Shown here piece after piece: positions 1 to 12,070 of a DNA stretch of 64,000 nucleotides. The notes beneath the pieces were generated by a model. It had not been told where the DNA came from and did no database searches. It saw only the letters and a program-made list of their open reading frames with translations. Where the stretch lies: contig NC_090445.1 of assembly GCF_031143425.1 (NCBI RefSeq), positions 1,195,206,691 to 1,195,270,690 on the forward strand, in the 5' to 3' direction. The stretch comes from Pleurodeles waltl. Taxonomy: Eukaryota; Chordata; Amphibia; Caudata; Salamandridae. Numbering within the stretch: position 1 is the stretch's first letter; each line of letters starts with the position of its first letter. The position numbers and the translations under genes are program-made.

Positions 1-964
1 TCATCTAAACCCTATGTCCATCAGTATGTGCCCTTCAAAACAACATTATATACTGAACCTTATTTCACATTTGCCATTAATAGTAACCATTGATTCTTGT
101 TGATAGCCAGATTTAGGTTAAATCTATTGCACTGGTTAATGGCGGTCCGTAATGGATGAAATTAAGCTAAAAAAATGTATGCCCTTGTGCTGTGACCTAC
201 AGTCTCCACTAAATACCTTTCGCTTTGTTACGTTGTGTGGCTTTTATATCTAGCCACAAAAGGGCCTTTTAAATACCATTGCTAAAATGACAACATTTTA
301 ATCGAGTATAGCCAGCTTTGATGTAATTGCAGTTAATTAATGATTTACTTTGTTGCTCAATTTATGGATTTCTAGCTGGAACTATTAAGACAGTTAATTA
401 ATGTATGATTTTCTGATACCTGTGGTTCTATGACTTTGATCTTTTAAGTTTGTTTTTGTACAAAAGTCTGAAATAAAGATTTTATGAATTACTTTCATCA
501 ATCTTTGTTTGATTATTGTAATTATCTCTGTGATCCTGTGCATGCCATTCCTCTTTGTGTTTGTATTTATCGCACTGTTCCTCTTTACATTTCTCAGCAC
601 TGTCTCTATGACTCTTATAGCTGTGTAGTATCTCAGTTGTGATTTATTTTTGAGTAATTGTGTACAGACTCTAGAATAAATGCTAGAACCATTACTCCCA
701 CATAGTGTGTCCTTCCATCTGGCTCTCTGTGACAGAGACGGCGAGAAACACTCCAGAGGAGCCAGCTCACAGGCACAGTAACAACAAGGAACCTTAAAGA
801 AAACAAAAGCACCAATGAGAAGAAGGGATGAAATACATAAGGTGCAAACGTACAGAGGTAGAGGAACATTCTGCATTATCCCCTTTGAATTTTGCACATG
901 AGCCTCTTCTGGCCTACACCTCTTGGATCTGGTACATAAAAGAGGTACCTGGAATTAGTCCTGT
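1..964. other. No recognisable gene
   Basis: Unannotated AT-rich DNA. Short open frames exist on the minus strand (394-897) but have no domain, no codon pattern and no splice sites I can defend. I see no repeat with a second copy in the window. The right edge abuts the left terminus of the large inverted-repeat element. Confidence 0.5.
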
Positions 965-1012
965 GCCCTTGATATACCTTGCAGATTTAATTTTTTGATT
1001 TATGGTTTTGTG

Positions 1013-1265
1013 TCATTAGAGAAGTATTTTAGCTTGGGTAGACATTGCTAATCTAAGCGGATTTTTTTCTGGACAAATCTTTTAAAAATGGAGGATGTGT
1101 TGCAGCGATGATGTAATATTTCAGGAACCATAAGCCCTATATACTTCATTGTGGTGTCAAAACATAGGTTGTGGGCCTCAATCAGTCTTATATAGACAGA
1201 AAATACCTCCTCAGAGCAACCCTTCCACCATTTTCCAAAATGGCGGCTCTATAATGATGTATTTT
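1013..1265 (+). repeat. Left inverted terminal repeat of the large element
   Basis: It begins TCATTAGAGAAGTATTTTAG and pairs with the reverse complement of 9680-9857, with only scattered substitutions over the first 130 or so bases. The block AATATTTCAGGAACCAT (about 1117-1133) is identical on both sides. The left copy carries roughly 60 extra bases before the shared AGAGCAACCCTTCC block. Near its inner edge it contains CCAAAATGGCGGC (about 1235-1247), which resembles a YY1 site. The coding pieces start some 70 bases further in, so the repeat may have served as promoter. Confidence 0.75.
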
Positions 1266-1335
1266 AGCCATCATATTGGTTATTTATTTTAATATTGTTT
1301 TTGTTTCAGGATTTCCGTTGATTCAATTTCGTAAA

Positions 1336-2371
1336 CATGAGTGATGGAGGACGTAGCAGAGGATCTTTACCCACTGACAGAGTGTTGCCAAATACAAAAT
1401 CTGAGGACTCCTTCAACAAAAAACAAATGGCATATGCCAAACTAATCCAAAAGAAAAGCTAACATCAACTGCAACTGGACAGAAGAGAGTTTGAGATTCT
1501 GCAGAAATATGGCAAGACAAAGTTCACAAAATATTGAAACTGATGAGTGAAGAGGATCAAATATTTTATCATTGTAACAACAAGTGCTACAAGTTGTATA
1601 AAATAGAAAAAAGCCTGGAAAAATATTGTTAAAAAAATAGCAGAAATCAGTGAATCACAACAAAAATCAGAGTCTATAATCAGAAAGCAGAGGATCTTCA
1701 ATGTGTTATCTGTGGTCAAAGAAATAATGGTCAACATTGGTGAAACTGTATTGATCCATAATAATGAAATTACAATTTTTCTGGTGAGAATGTACAATGA
1801 CAGAATTCAGTTTTGTCAGTCTAACAAAAAGAATGAGCCATCATAATGCTCTCAGCTGATTTAACTTGTGAAGTTCTTGCTGCCAAAATAAGATCACAGG
1901 ATGCAGTAAAATCAACAGGGACGTCCCCTAAAAGATTTCGATTTCGACAAATTATGTGATGCCCCAGAGCTTTGCAAATTATGGGAATCAACAAGAATGC
2001 CTGATGTTGTCTTAACATTTTTTACATAATTGTTTAATATCAGCTAAGCAAAACTGTTAAAAACGAAACTTCTTGAGTTTGGGACAGAAGCCGACAACAT
2101 TGATGGCAGCTTTGAAGATATAAGTGAAGAGGTGGAAGACAATCCCATGAACCGACAGGCTCATGCTGTGCAAATGTACTGTCTTTTCAAAGTCATGTTT
2201 TATGAATTACATCATGGCAAAAAGAAAACTCAGCTACACATGATAACTGCCCATGCAATTTATGACAAGTGCAAAAGAAGACAGCTAATCACTTCAATGA
2301 ATAGGACTGGTGACACATTTTCTCATCCTTCACAGGAAACAAACACATCAATGAAGTCGAGGGATCTTTGA
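1336..2371 (+). pseudogene. N-terminal part of a large uncharacterised protein (element gene, broken)
   Basis: Starts with MSDGGRSRGSLPTDRVLP at 1336 and is soon interrupted by a stop at about 1460 and several frameshifts. Readable islands include CNNKCYKLY (about 1572-1598) and CVICGQRNNGQHW (about 1698-1736), which look like cysteine/histidine metal-binding modules, followed by ...KLLEFGTEADNIDG. The best-kept piece (2132-2371) reads HHGKKKTQLHMITAHAIYDK then CKRRQLITSMNR. I recognise this order as the start of a family of proteins of over 1,000 residues, annotated only as uncharacterised and multi-copy in many animals (cnidarians, molluscs, fish). The family assignment comes from memory of its motifs and has not been searched. 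The piece stops where later repeats have inserted; the remainder resumes near 6.2 kb. Confidence 0.5.
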
Positions 2372-2799
2372 CCCAGTAAAGAGAGTGGGTAACCATACAT
2401 AATCATTTCAAAGTCACCCTAACCAATTTAAACACCATTAACTTTGTGGCCACAGAAGGAAAACTCCAATGAATGATAGTTTAAACGCTTCATTTTACTT
2501 CCACAAAGCTAATGTCATGTAAACTGTTTGCAAAATCAAATCATGAGGACAAATCAATACCACTGGTTGCCAAAAGCGTGAAACACATTTAATCTACTTA
2601 GCATCAATACCATTAAGCATTCAAGAAGAATAATACATCACATTTAAAAAACAATCTGTGAAATAGAAACATATCTCAAATTCAAAATGTGTTGACATTT
2701 GTCAAATCAAATTAAACAGGGATCAAGAATTAGGGTTGCACATGAGCATGCATGTGTGGGAACGGACTAACGCATGTGGACAAAAAACAAAAAGAGACA

Positions 2800-3420
2800 A
2801 CAAGCATTTACAATCCAGTAGGTCTTGCATTTGTTTGAGTTAGAGCTACTGGCGTTGAAAATTCATAACTGGACTTTTCTTGCCACATAAATTGGTCAAC
2901 TGCGCCTCAAAATTTGGCCTTCTCCTGCCACTTAATTCCAGTGCCCCTGCATATAAAACAATTATTTTCAATGCAACGGGTCTCACATTTGTTTGAGTTA
3001 GAGCTATTAGCGTTCTAAAGCAAAAAAACGCAGCACGATCATGCTATGTAAAATGCAGCGCGATCGCGCTGCTTGGAAAATAAACAGATAAAGTAGTCCG
3101 GACTCCAGGCTGAAAACATCGAACCTCGTATGTTTTTGGTACTTTACCATTGCTGTGTAGGTGGGCTAAACACCGGAAAAGGCATGACGTATGCATGCCT
3201 TTCACAAATGAAAGCACGCAGATTTTAAAAGGCAAGCCCACAAACCAATGTAAGTGACTGACGTGGCATGGGTGTGGTTTCAAGCCCAAAGAGAGATAAC
3301 AGAATGGATAGAGCACTTTGTGCTCGCCCATAAAAACACTTCCATTTACCTTCTTCCTTTATCTGCAGCCAAAAATGAAAATGTTGCCATTTGGCATCAT
3401 AATTTAAATTGACCATGCTA
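2800..3420 (+). repeat. Dispersed repeat family R1, two heads and a tail
   Basis: Two copies of a head block (about 2820-2900 and 2976-3016, both with TTTGAGTTAGAGCTA) are followed by a tail block AAAGGCAAGCCCACAAACCA (from about 3229). Related blocks occur at 4530-4720, 22012-22182 and 49822-50300 (+), and on the minus strand around 26.0-29.3 kb. I cannot assign R1 to a class. It has inserted into the large inverted-repeat element and so is younger than it. Confidence 0.6.
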
Positions 3421-3639
3421 ATTCCAATAGAATACCACTTTCACCACCCCACCATCAGAGTTGTTGGTTGGCTAACACAATTCCCCAAAAAAGACACAAC
3501 AGAGCCATGGAGGAATAACAAGAGAAATAAATTAGAAGGGTCACCTAAACATATCAAGACTGCTCATGCAGTTAAAGTGTAGTAAGGATGTTAAGTTCAC
3601 CTGAATCATTGTCATAACGGCCATAAGAAGAGATGAATA

Positions 3640-4260
3640 AAACATAGAATTATCATTTAAACCGAATAAAAACCTTTCTCAGACATAAACATTTGGTATT
3701 GGACTGTAATGCTCAGAACAGCCCCTAGAGGACAGCAAAATAAAAGTAGCACATGTAAGAACCATAGTGATGTAACCTTATGGTTAGCCTCTAGAGGCCA
3801 TAACCACATGAAAAGATAATACCAGAAAGTAATGCAGTGTAACCATATATTTAGCCCCAGAGAACATAGTGCATTACACACTTAGAAGACTAGCAGGCCT
3901 ACTGTAATGATATAACAAATAAGGCTCTTAAAACAAAATTGCTGCGAGCTGCAAAGCAAATGTTCCAGCCATGAAAGAACTTTAAAAAACACTGAATGGT
4001 GGGAGGGGTTATTATTTTGGGGTCTCCACTAGTCTAGTGGGGGGACCCAGCGATGATGTAGACAGAAAGAGCTTGTCATAGTGAATCTTTTGAAGGTGGT
4101 CCCATTGTCCCAGGACCACCACAGGCTGAGTTATGAACAAACATGTTTTTTAAAAGTAATGCCCTGCAGAGTATTATGGGGTGAGTTTCCCGAGTGCAAT
4201 AAATATTGTAGTATCAGCTCTCTTGCTGTGTCGGAAGAGCCGCTTTAGGGATTTCTGTGT
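3640..4260 (+). repeat. Dispersed repeat family R2, copy 1
   Basis: This stretch aligns by eye along its full length with 19650-20680. Shared blocks include GACTGTAATG, CATAGTG.ATTACACA, AATGGTGG.AG.GGTTAT, CCACCACAGGCTG, and GCATTATGGGGTG-type sequence followed by AATATTGTAGTATCA. No terminal inverted repeats or coding capacity were seen. The copy sits inside the large inverted-repeat element. Confidence 0.7.
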
Positions 4261-4529
4261 TTTTTACGCTAAGCATTTATCAATTACTTGTGTTTCAATG
4301 AAAGCCATGGAGTCTGAAGAGGAGAGCCAAAAGAAATTCCTCTAATTAGATAACTGTGTGAACAATGTGACCCGCACTCCAATACGGCCGATGGAGTTTG
4401 CACTGTTCTGCGATGTTTTCGCTGTGAGCACCATGGCCACCATGGAGCATGAACGGGAGAGAAAAAAGAAAAACATAGTTCACCCATGCTGAAGTATTTC
4501 AGCAATTGTGCAATAATCAAATTAACAGG

Positions 4530-5000
4530 GTCAGTCTGCAAGGCGGTAACAAAACCGCTCCAAGGCGGGACACACGTAAAGCATTTATCAACAACATCAA
4601 GGGATTTTTGAAAGGCAAGCCCAGGAACGAGTGAAAGTGATGGCCGTGAGATGGGTATGATTAAAAGCCCACAGTATACGTACAAGAGGTCGAAAAGCGC
4701 TTGTGTGCGCAACCTAAAAAAAAATTGGAAAACAATCTATCATCTTGGGCTTAGAGAAACTAACCAGAAAAGTAAAATAGGTAGGTGTCAGCTTCTATTA
4801 GGGAAAAGGCATGTCAAAGGAAATAGCATTAACAGGGACGTATACCTCTCATAGGGTCAGCATTCAAGGATTCTTCATCAGCAAAGCATGTAGATCATCA
4901 GCAAAGTACGTTAGAAGCACCATCAGGGAAGTGCAGAACACAAGCCGCACCGAGAACATAAGGAATCAAAAGCCAAGGAAAGCCTAACTAACTTGTAAAA
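4530..5000 (+). repeat. R1 tail plus an adjoining unclassified repeat
   Basis: Positions 4534-4720 match 22012-22182: AACAAAAC.GC and AAAGGCAAGCCCACGAACGA-type blocks, then CAACCTAAAA. Positions 4720-4960 (AGAAACTAACCAGAAAAGTA, GGTGTCAGC, TACCTCTCA) resemble 59490-59700, where the same motifs recur in the same order. This suggests a longer parent repeat than either copy alone shows. Confidence 0.5.
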
Positions 5001-5297
5001 TCCATCCCTTCTAAGGAGCACTTAAACATCTTGATTGGTCAGTTCGGTGGACCCATATCACCCAAAAGGGGCAATATCCAATTAGAGTCTAACATAAATC
5101 AAAGTTGCAACATTGGGAAGTTTTCTCAGGGTTGGTCTGAAGTCATCTCCTTCTGTGTGAATCCAGCAGACTTCTATCAATTGCAACAATACAAATTCTT
5201 CCCAGGGGATACACTGGACTCGCCCTCTTCCCGTATGAAAGCACATGTGAATAGAGACAACCTAGTTGAAAAATCACTTTTACATGACTGCAAGTAC

Positions 5298-5810
5298 TAA
5301 GGGGCAGATTTAAGAGCCTTTAGCACCACCAGAGCGTAATTTATTTTACGCTAAGGAGGCGCTAAAGTGGCATTTTCCCCGTGCCATATTTACAAAATGG
5401 CACAATGCTTCCATCGCAACACTTTGTAAACCCATACGCCACATTATGCCTGCACCAAGCATAATGTATGCAAAAAGGACTTCCCCCATTAGAGGGGCTA
5501 AAAAAATGGCAGAAGGAAATATAAGAGATTTCCTTCTGCCATTTTATTCAGCACTTTTAATGCCTGCTCACAGCCGGCGTTAAAAGGGGGCTTCCATTAT
5601 TTATAACGGTCCCCTATGTACTCTGCAGGAGTATTGCCAACATTTTGGTGCTACTCTTGCAGCGTACATCAGTAGCGTAAAAAAAAAAATTACACTATTG
5701 CCCCTTACCCTGCGCCATGGTGTGCCTTATTTTAAATATGGTGCCCACATGGTCGCGCTAGGGTGGCGCTAAGGGACACAAGGAAAGTGGCGCTGCCCCT
5801 CAGGGTGCAG
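5298..5810. mobile_element. Fold-back MITE
   Basis: The whole stretch folds on itself. The left arm (GGGGCAGATTTAAGAGCC..., TTTAGCACCACC, GTGCCATATTTA) mirrors the right arm, which ends ...GGCGCTGCCCC. The centre is a perfect hairpin with 18-base arms at 5503-5520 and 5528-5545 around a 7-base loop. It has no coding capacity. This architecture is typical of non-autonomous DNA elements. The superfamily is not determined because I could not fix the target duplication. Confidence 0.6.
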
Positions 5811-6189
5811 GCCTAGTTATCCTAACACAAGGAAAATTGAAGCATTAATATAGTAGTTAGTAAACACGCATAATATTCAAAGTTATAATTTCAACATTGT
5901 CAATACATCATCAGACAGACTAAAATAGTTTCATTATAAATTGTAAACTTGTTAAGGCATCACATTAGGTATGACAAAGAAGTGCATTTATTTCTATGTG
6001 CACGTCTATTTAAACTCGTGAATCATACATTAAACATAATAAGTCCTCATTCGCTTGGCTGCTAGCAGTTACTCTAATGTTTAAAATATACAAGTGGGCA
6101 CAACTGTGACCAATACAGAATGAAAACAAGAACATTTCTAAAATACGTGTCAGTGCAGCTTTCTGCGTTAGGCTTTTAAACATGAGTGA

Positions 6190-9100
6190 AAATGTCACCT
6201 ACTGCTGATGTCTGGGTCGCTAGAAGCATTACTAAAGTTTGCTCTCCAACAGCATCAACAAGTTGTAATGACATAGCCCAGAGCAGGAAATTGTTAGCTG
6301 CTCAAAATGTAAAGTCTTGTGAATCCGACAGCACACCACTTCCAAGTCACTTTACCAGGAAATAATTTACAATTGCTGCTCTGATAATTTTGATTTTTAA
6401 GACAGCTCTTCTATGCCTGGAACATTCAGCACACATAATACTGCTATGGTGCTTTTTCAAGGTTCTACCAATAAAGTAGCTGCTGGAAAACAAGCTTTGT
6501 CAGCTGTAAACGTAAACAAATGAAGCTGCAAACTTATTACCCAACTGCCTTGCCAACATGTGCAAAATCAGTCCAAGCCAGCAACACGTCCCAGTCTACC
6601 AGAAACTTTCAAAGTGGCTGAGGGCATGGATCTTCTTCTACCTGCGGCTGCTGTTTGCATAGCTGATTTATCTTAATTTATCATATCGCTTATTCGGTGT
6701 GGACTGAAGGATGAAGAAAAGCCAGTTCCTCCGTGGGCTTCAATTCATGCTCTGATCTCCTAGAATACTGTCCAACTGAAGGAGGTAGGGTTTTTACCAG
6801 TAATGCCATCTCCAGTCACAAACTATGCAACAGTATACACAGCTCTAAAAAATTCCAAAATGTGCGTGCTCAGCTTGAAGCTCAGCCTAGACTGCTAATT
6901 TTCCAATTACGTTTTTTTCCATATTGTAGCTGATATTTTAATGAGCAATCTAGTAGATTTTGATGATCTTTATCCAACAATAGGTGTTTTCCACATGACA
7001 AACGTTGTGTTGCAGTGTGCAGGAAGTTATCTCAGTGGGTGTGGTATAGACAATGCACTTATTGAAGCTGAAATCTTTGAAAGCAAAACTGTATCATCAG
7101 TATTGAGCAGAACTCATTATGCTCATCAATTACAAGGTATGCTCATCACATCTGAGGTGATAGATACACTGCTGGACTGCTTTCTGGAACAAGAATGACA
7201 AATTAGGTTTTGCATATTGTTTCTCAGAACTGAACAAGGCACAGGGTGCACTTCATTCAAAAGACATAATGCAAAGCCATGCAATGTTCAATACACTCAG
7301 TTCAAAATCAGAATACCTGAAAACCAAGTTTGTAGAGTTTGTCAAAGAATGTGAAGACAAATACTGGGAAAATGTTTTACACCTGATAGCTTTAGTGAAA
7401 AAAAATTGTTACATACTGATCGGGAAGGTGATTGCAAGCTGCACGTGAAGACTGTGGTGTCACTGATTACTGTGTTTGAGAATTCGATTGCATAAATTAC
7501 CTGAGATATGAGTCCTGGTATTTGGAAAGAGTGAAGAAGCTAGAGGTGGAAAAACCATATCTCCAACAAAAACTAATCCAAAGACATTTTGTGGGGAAAG
7601 TCAGAAAGGGAGAGAGGGAAGTTTCACTGCTGTGGCTACAGATATGGAACTGGAACAGATGATCCAGAGATCACAGAAAAGCTCTAAGGGAATTGTTGGT
7701 CAGACATGTAAAAGTGAATATGTTGCTCAATGTCAGCTAGTTTACCATGAAGTATTTTCTATTTGCTATGTTTTCATAGAGATGACAAATTCAAAATCAA
7801 TGGATCATTGTGAAACTGTTTACCACCATGGACTTATGGGAAAGAGAGTGGAACGTTTTAATAAACATTTTGACAACCTTCTACATTTTATGCATCAGCT
7901 AAGAAACCCCTTTGAAATGACTAAGCCTGTGCGACTATACAACTTCATGACCAAATAATATGTGAATAACGATATAAAGACATCTACTAGATGTCCTGGA
8001 ACATGGATTGGAACTATACATAGAACTGAAGCAGGAGGGATTTGTATTGAAAGAGAAAGCTGTTTGGCATAATCACTGAAGCTAAATTTCTACACTTGAA
8101 TTGCCATAGTACGAGTTTCGTCCAACCAACCACTACAAAACAGGTTTTAAAAAAACAACTTTTACAAGCATATAGGGGGATGGATGTGTGAATTTATCGA
8201 GTACAATCTGTCACATTAAACAAACACATTATTTGATGAAGATGCTGCAACCAAACCAGTGAAGCACAAACTCGTACAAGAGCTTAAAAAAAATATTTAG
8301 CTCAATTTCATTTTGAAAAGGTGTCACCATTAACAACTGATGTTGTTGTGGACTATATTTCATAATTGCAAATAGTCAAGATTTCATCCATGCAAAACTT
8401 CCGAGAGGCCATTCAGACTGCTCTACAGATATCAAAGTCAGGGTGCACCTTGCAAGAACTGCACGTTGTCTTTGACAATGATCTTGAACTGTCTGTCAAA
8501 GAACGTGAGAGAATCACACGAATGTCTACAAGTGGAACAATTGACCTTGCCTGTATCAGAAATGTAACACCTATACTTGTGCAACTTGATAAATTCTGGT
8601 CATCGACATCGGACAAGATAAACTTGGAGATGGTAACTCACCAAAACATTGCTGACGCTTCAGTGAACACTGAATTTCCAATTATTGCAAGTGGAATGAT
8701 TTTCAATGAGGAGTTGGTGCCTGCAGTGATATATTCAACAGGTACGGACCATATTGTTCAAGAACTTAACAGCAAATTGGGGAAGCTGAACTTTGTGTTA
8801 TACCACACGTTGAGTGGACTGTTCGAAATAGTTCCAATCAAGTCTTTGTACTGCCAAATGACACATGGTATTATTGTGCAATAGATTTATTGCAATGTTC
8901 ATAAATCAAGGATTGTCAGAGTTATGGATACATTATGGAATAGGTGAGAAAAGAAACGTAATCCCGCTTCCTATTGTGCACAAGAAACTTGAAACAGAGA
9001 CGCTCAGTGTTCTTATCAAGGAGCATAATCTTACGGATGATGACACTATGACCAAACTTGGAACAAAGCTTAGAGCTTTAACTGCTGAACCTGTGACGTT

Positions 9101-9521
9101 TCTTAAAGGATTTACTGAGGCAGAAGATAAATGTGACTTTAATGACGTACAAAAATAAATTTTTCGTGTGGGGAAAACGAGTTCTGACTGTCACACATTT
9201 GACGATCTTTGGTACAGTGAGTTCAGGAGATCAGTCCCAATAAGTGACCTTCCACCAATGTCAGATTCTATGCATGGGCACATTAAGAGAGTTTTCTACT
9301 TGATCAGCAGATGTGTAAATGTTTTGAATCATGCATATGTAGAGAAAGATCCCTGTGAAGATATTGATGGGGTGCTAAAACCTAAAAAATGTCTAAAGCC
9401 TGTACCCTCAGAATTTACATGTACATGTACTTGCAAAACCTTTGCTACAAAAAGATGGCCCTGTCGTTATGTTCTTTTCAAATGTTTAAAATTCTACACA
9501 TGTACCACACACGATTGCTGA
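6190..9521 (+). pseudogene. Central and C-terminal part of the large uncharacterised element protein (broken)
   Basis: Pieces in order: DNFDF near 6381; ...TVYTALKNSKM near 6816-6870; VFHMTNVVLQCAGSYLSGCG (6986-7045) with SRTHYAHQLQGMLITSE following; MELEQMIQRSQKSSKGIVGQ (from 7644); a long intact piece 8366-8884 with FREAIQTALQISKSGC and QLDKFWSST; NQGLSELWIHYGIGEKRNV (from about 8906); TMTKLGTKLRAL; and a cysteine-rich end CTCTCKTFATKRWPC (from about 9420). At least six frame changes and several stops separate them. The order matches the same uncharacterised animal family as the N-terminal piece. A position where relatives, as I remember them, have an acidic NDTD-type motif reads NDTW here. 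Catalytic function and mechanism are unknown. The gene lies between long inverted repeats, so it is the candidate transposition protein. Confidence 0.5.
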
Positions 9522-9679
9522 AACAAATAAAGTGAACTATGAAAATGTGTCTAAAACAGGAGTGATAAACATTATTTTTTTTATATTCAGATCATAAACC
9601 TTGGTGTCTACGTAAAAGGATTAAAATCCATTATTATTTGTTTCATTTATATATATGTCTCTTCTTTCTCAATTATAGT

Positions 9680-9857
9680 TGCCATTTTGGGAAATGACGG
9701 AAGGGTTGCTCTGACATCAAAAGGAATTATATAGGTCTCATGGTTCCTGAAATATTACATCATCACTGCAACACATCCGCCATTTTTAAAAATGCCATCC
9801 AGAAAAATGCAGTTAGGATCAGCAATGTCTACCTAAGCTAAAGTACTTCTCTAATGA
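9680..9857 (-). repeat. Right inverted terminal repeat of the large element
   Basis: Read on the minus strand it starts TCATTAGAGAAGTACTTTAG and tracks the left repeat through GTAGACATTGCT, AAAAATGGCGGATGTGTTGC and AATATTTCAGGAACCAT to AGAGCAACCCTTCC. It lacks the roughly 60-base extra block seen on the left. Similarity continues weakly outwards to 9926. Confidence 0.75.
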
Positions 9858-9926
9858 CCCAAAAAAACACAGATCAAAAATGAAAGTCTCTGGACAACAG
9901 TTTCTTTACTTAGGTATATCGGGGGC

Positions 9927-11782
9927 CGGGATTAAATTAAGCATTTCAGAGCTGGGCAAATTGAAAGTGAAGCCAAGCATAATGCACATACATCCTGGCA
10001 AAGGATGAATGGATTCTAAATTAAACACAGTATCCTAACCAGGACCATCTAGGAACAAAGTTTTCCATGAATAAATGAATGAATGCGATTTAATGAGCAT
10101 GATCAGTTTTCCAAACTCAGGGCTTCCTGTCACTTAAAACTACCACCTGGACTGTACAAGGATGGGTTAAATTGAATTAAAAAAACATTCCTCTGGTGCT
10201 TTGGAAAGGATGGGCAGGTGAAGGACTTGTGGAAGGGCTTTCCACTGCTTTGTGACTAGCTACAAGAAGGAGTGCCCAAACAATTTAGTGTGCTTCTCCC
10301 ATATTCTGAAGCCACTGACTGTCTTGCCAGCAGTACTGGAACAAAACAGATGCAAAGATGCAGTTGCCTGTGTTCCTTAAGCTTTTATTGTGGGCCATTC
10401 TTGCATGTTCTATTTTGTTTCAGAGCTCTGAGCAGGCATCATTCATTAAGTGGTGTCAATCTAGCTTGCAATTGCGATGACATTTTAAATGGGCAACCTG
10501 TCTTGTTTGGGAATCAGAGAGAGAACTAGAGGAGCAGTCCTGAAAACCTCTCTTTATCCTGGGTATACAATAATTATAAAATACGTTTCATTGAGGGAAC
10601 ATTCAGAGAAAGTCAAAACAACGAGGACTTGGTAGGGGAATAATTAGTAAAGCTGTAAGACATGTAATGATACCGGTTTTGTTTTCCAAAAAATGAAATC
10701 GAAATGACATCACATGCAGTATTCTTCTAAAAGGGAAAAAATGATGAGTGTTATTTCTTCACACGTTTTACAATATAACATAAACATTTAGAGGAATACT
10801 AAATGGTGTCAATTCTATTTGATTTTTTAAAAGTGTCGTTATTAGCTTAGGGACTAACCCCTTATGCCCCTCCCTAGTTGTCTGGAAGTGTCTCTAATTG
10901 TTACCTCAATGAAACGTTATCATTGTTTGAGACTAAAGCACTGCTCCGTGTAGTATTTAGAGAGCAAAGAACCTGGGTTTCAGTGAATTGGGCATTGAAT
11001 GGTTCAATAGGGACCTCACAACTGGAAAAGTAGCTCTTTGTTTAGAGCTTGCTTACACAATTTTGAGGTTGTACTTGACTAGCATGGGTCCTGATCTGGA
11101 TCACGTGGCCTTTGTGTTGTAATGGAGAGTCCTTCTGTGTGCGGGGGCAGGGCCCATTGTGGCATTTGTCCAAAGGTATACGTGTACACTTATGGAATCC
11201 TTTGTTGTCACTCTAGGGCTATAGAGATCACTACTCCTTGAAGACTGTATCTGCACTACTTCGAATATGGAGAAAAGTTAGTATAGTGTGGCAAAGTTGT
11301 TTCTTAGGAGACTCCCGCCGTTATATCATGGGGTTTCCAAATACGAAAGCTGTCTAGTGTTGAGCCCAGTTTATGCATCTTCCTCCTACACACTACAAGT
11401 TCTGTCTCTTTGTCGGTGTTTTTCAATTTTTCTCTTGCCTCTCCATCCCATTTGTAGGTCGAACGCGCAAGTGCTTTCGACCTGTTGTCAAGAAAGAAAT
11501 CAAGAATATTTATGGACATGAATTCAATAAAATCAGGAAAAAGCTAGAGGTATTTTGGATCTTTACCTTGGATACATGTAAACATGGTCTCAATTAATGT
11601 ATACCATGGGAAAATGCGAATATTTGAACACTCTCCACAGTTGGGGGTTGTCCCCTGTACGTCAGGGGGCTCCTTTCCACCCTCCCCCGTTCCTTCCGGC
11701 CTCTTGCTTTATATCCTGGGGGTCTCCCTGTGATAGAAGGCATTTGGTTGTATGTGTGTATTTCATTCCGATACTCTTTCGG
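9927..11782. other. No gene; one weak fold-back
   Basis: Nothing coding is recognised. The only structure seen is an inverted pair, CGTTTCATTGAGG at about 10583-10596 and CCTCAATGAAACG at about 10905-10918, with weaker pairing beyond it. This brackets about 340 bp and may be an old small MITE. Confidence 0.4.
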
Positions 11783-12070
11783 TTGGTGATGGCATAATGG
11801 TATATGAGGGCAAGAATAGGATTCAGCAGTTCATTTACATGTTGTAAGATGGCGGCCACTGTAGAACATTATCATGCTTACACATGCGTATGATTCCCGT
11901 AGCTTGCGTAGGGGATGATGGACACGGTTGGTGATGGCTCAACAGTATATGAGGGCGAGTATAGGATTCAGTAGTTCATCTACACGTTGTAAGATGGCGG
12001 CCACTGTAGAACATTATCATGCTTACGCATGTGTACGATTCACGTAGCGGATGGCGGACACGAATCATCT
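11783..12070 (+). repeat. Tandem duplication of about 144 bp
   Basis: The unit starting TTGGTGATGG at 11783 is repeated at 11927. Both copies contain GTATATGAGGGC, ATAGGATTCAG, and AAGATGGCGGCCACTGTAGA (at about 11846 and 11991). The AAGATGGCGGC core matches the YY1 consensus. The duplication lies roughly 0.5-0.7 kb upstream of the L2-like LINE. Confidence 0.75.

Larger units (their letters stand above)
965..9926 (+). mobile_element. Candidate large DNA transposon with long inverted terminal repeats
   Basis: The two ends are inverted copies of each other. The outermost matching blocks are GCCCTTGATATACCT at 965-979 and its near-complement AGGTATATCGGGGGC at 9912-9926. The main matching blocks are 1013-1265 and 9680-9857. 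Between them lies a fragmented plus-strand gene for a large uncharacterised protein (pieces at about 1336-2371 and 6190-9521). The gap between those pieces, about 2.4-6.2 kb, holds later insertions: two families of dispersed repeats and one fold-back element. I could not see a convincing target-site duplication, so the exact termini are uncertain. The superfamily is also uncertain. The protein does not show an obvious HARBI1, hAT or piggyBac transposase motif. The element is clearly inactive. Confidence 0.6.

Noticed and set aside
394..897. 167-residue minus-strand frame
   Set aside because: No recognisable domain, a composition typical of AT-rich noncoding DNA, and no splice or repeat support.
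10272..10529. 85-residue plus-strand frame as a small gene
   Set aside because: No start context, family or repeat evidence supports it.
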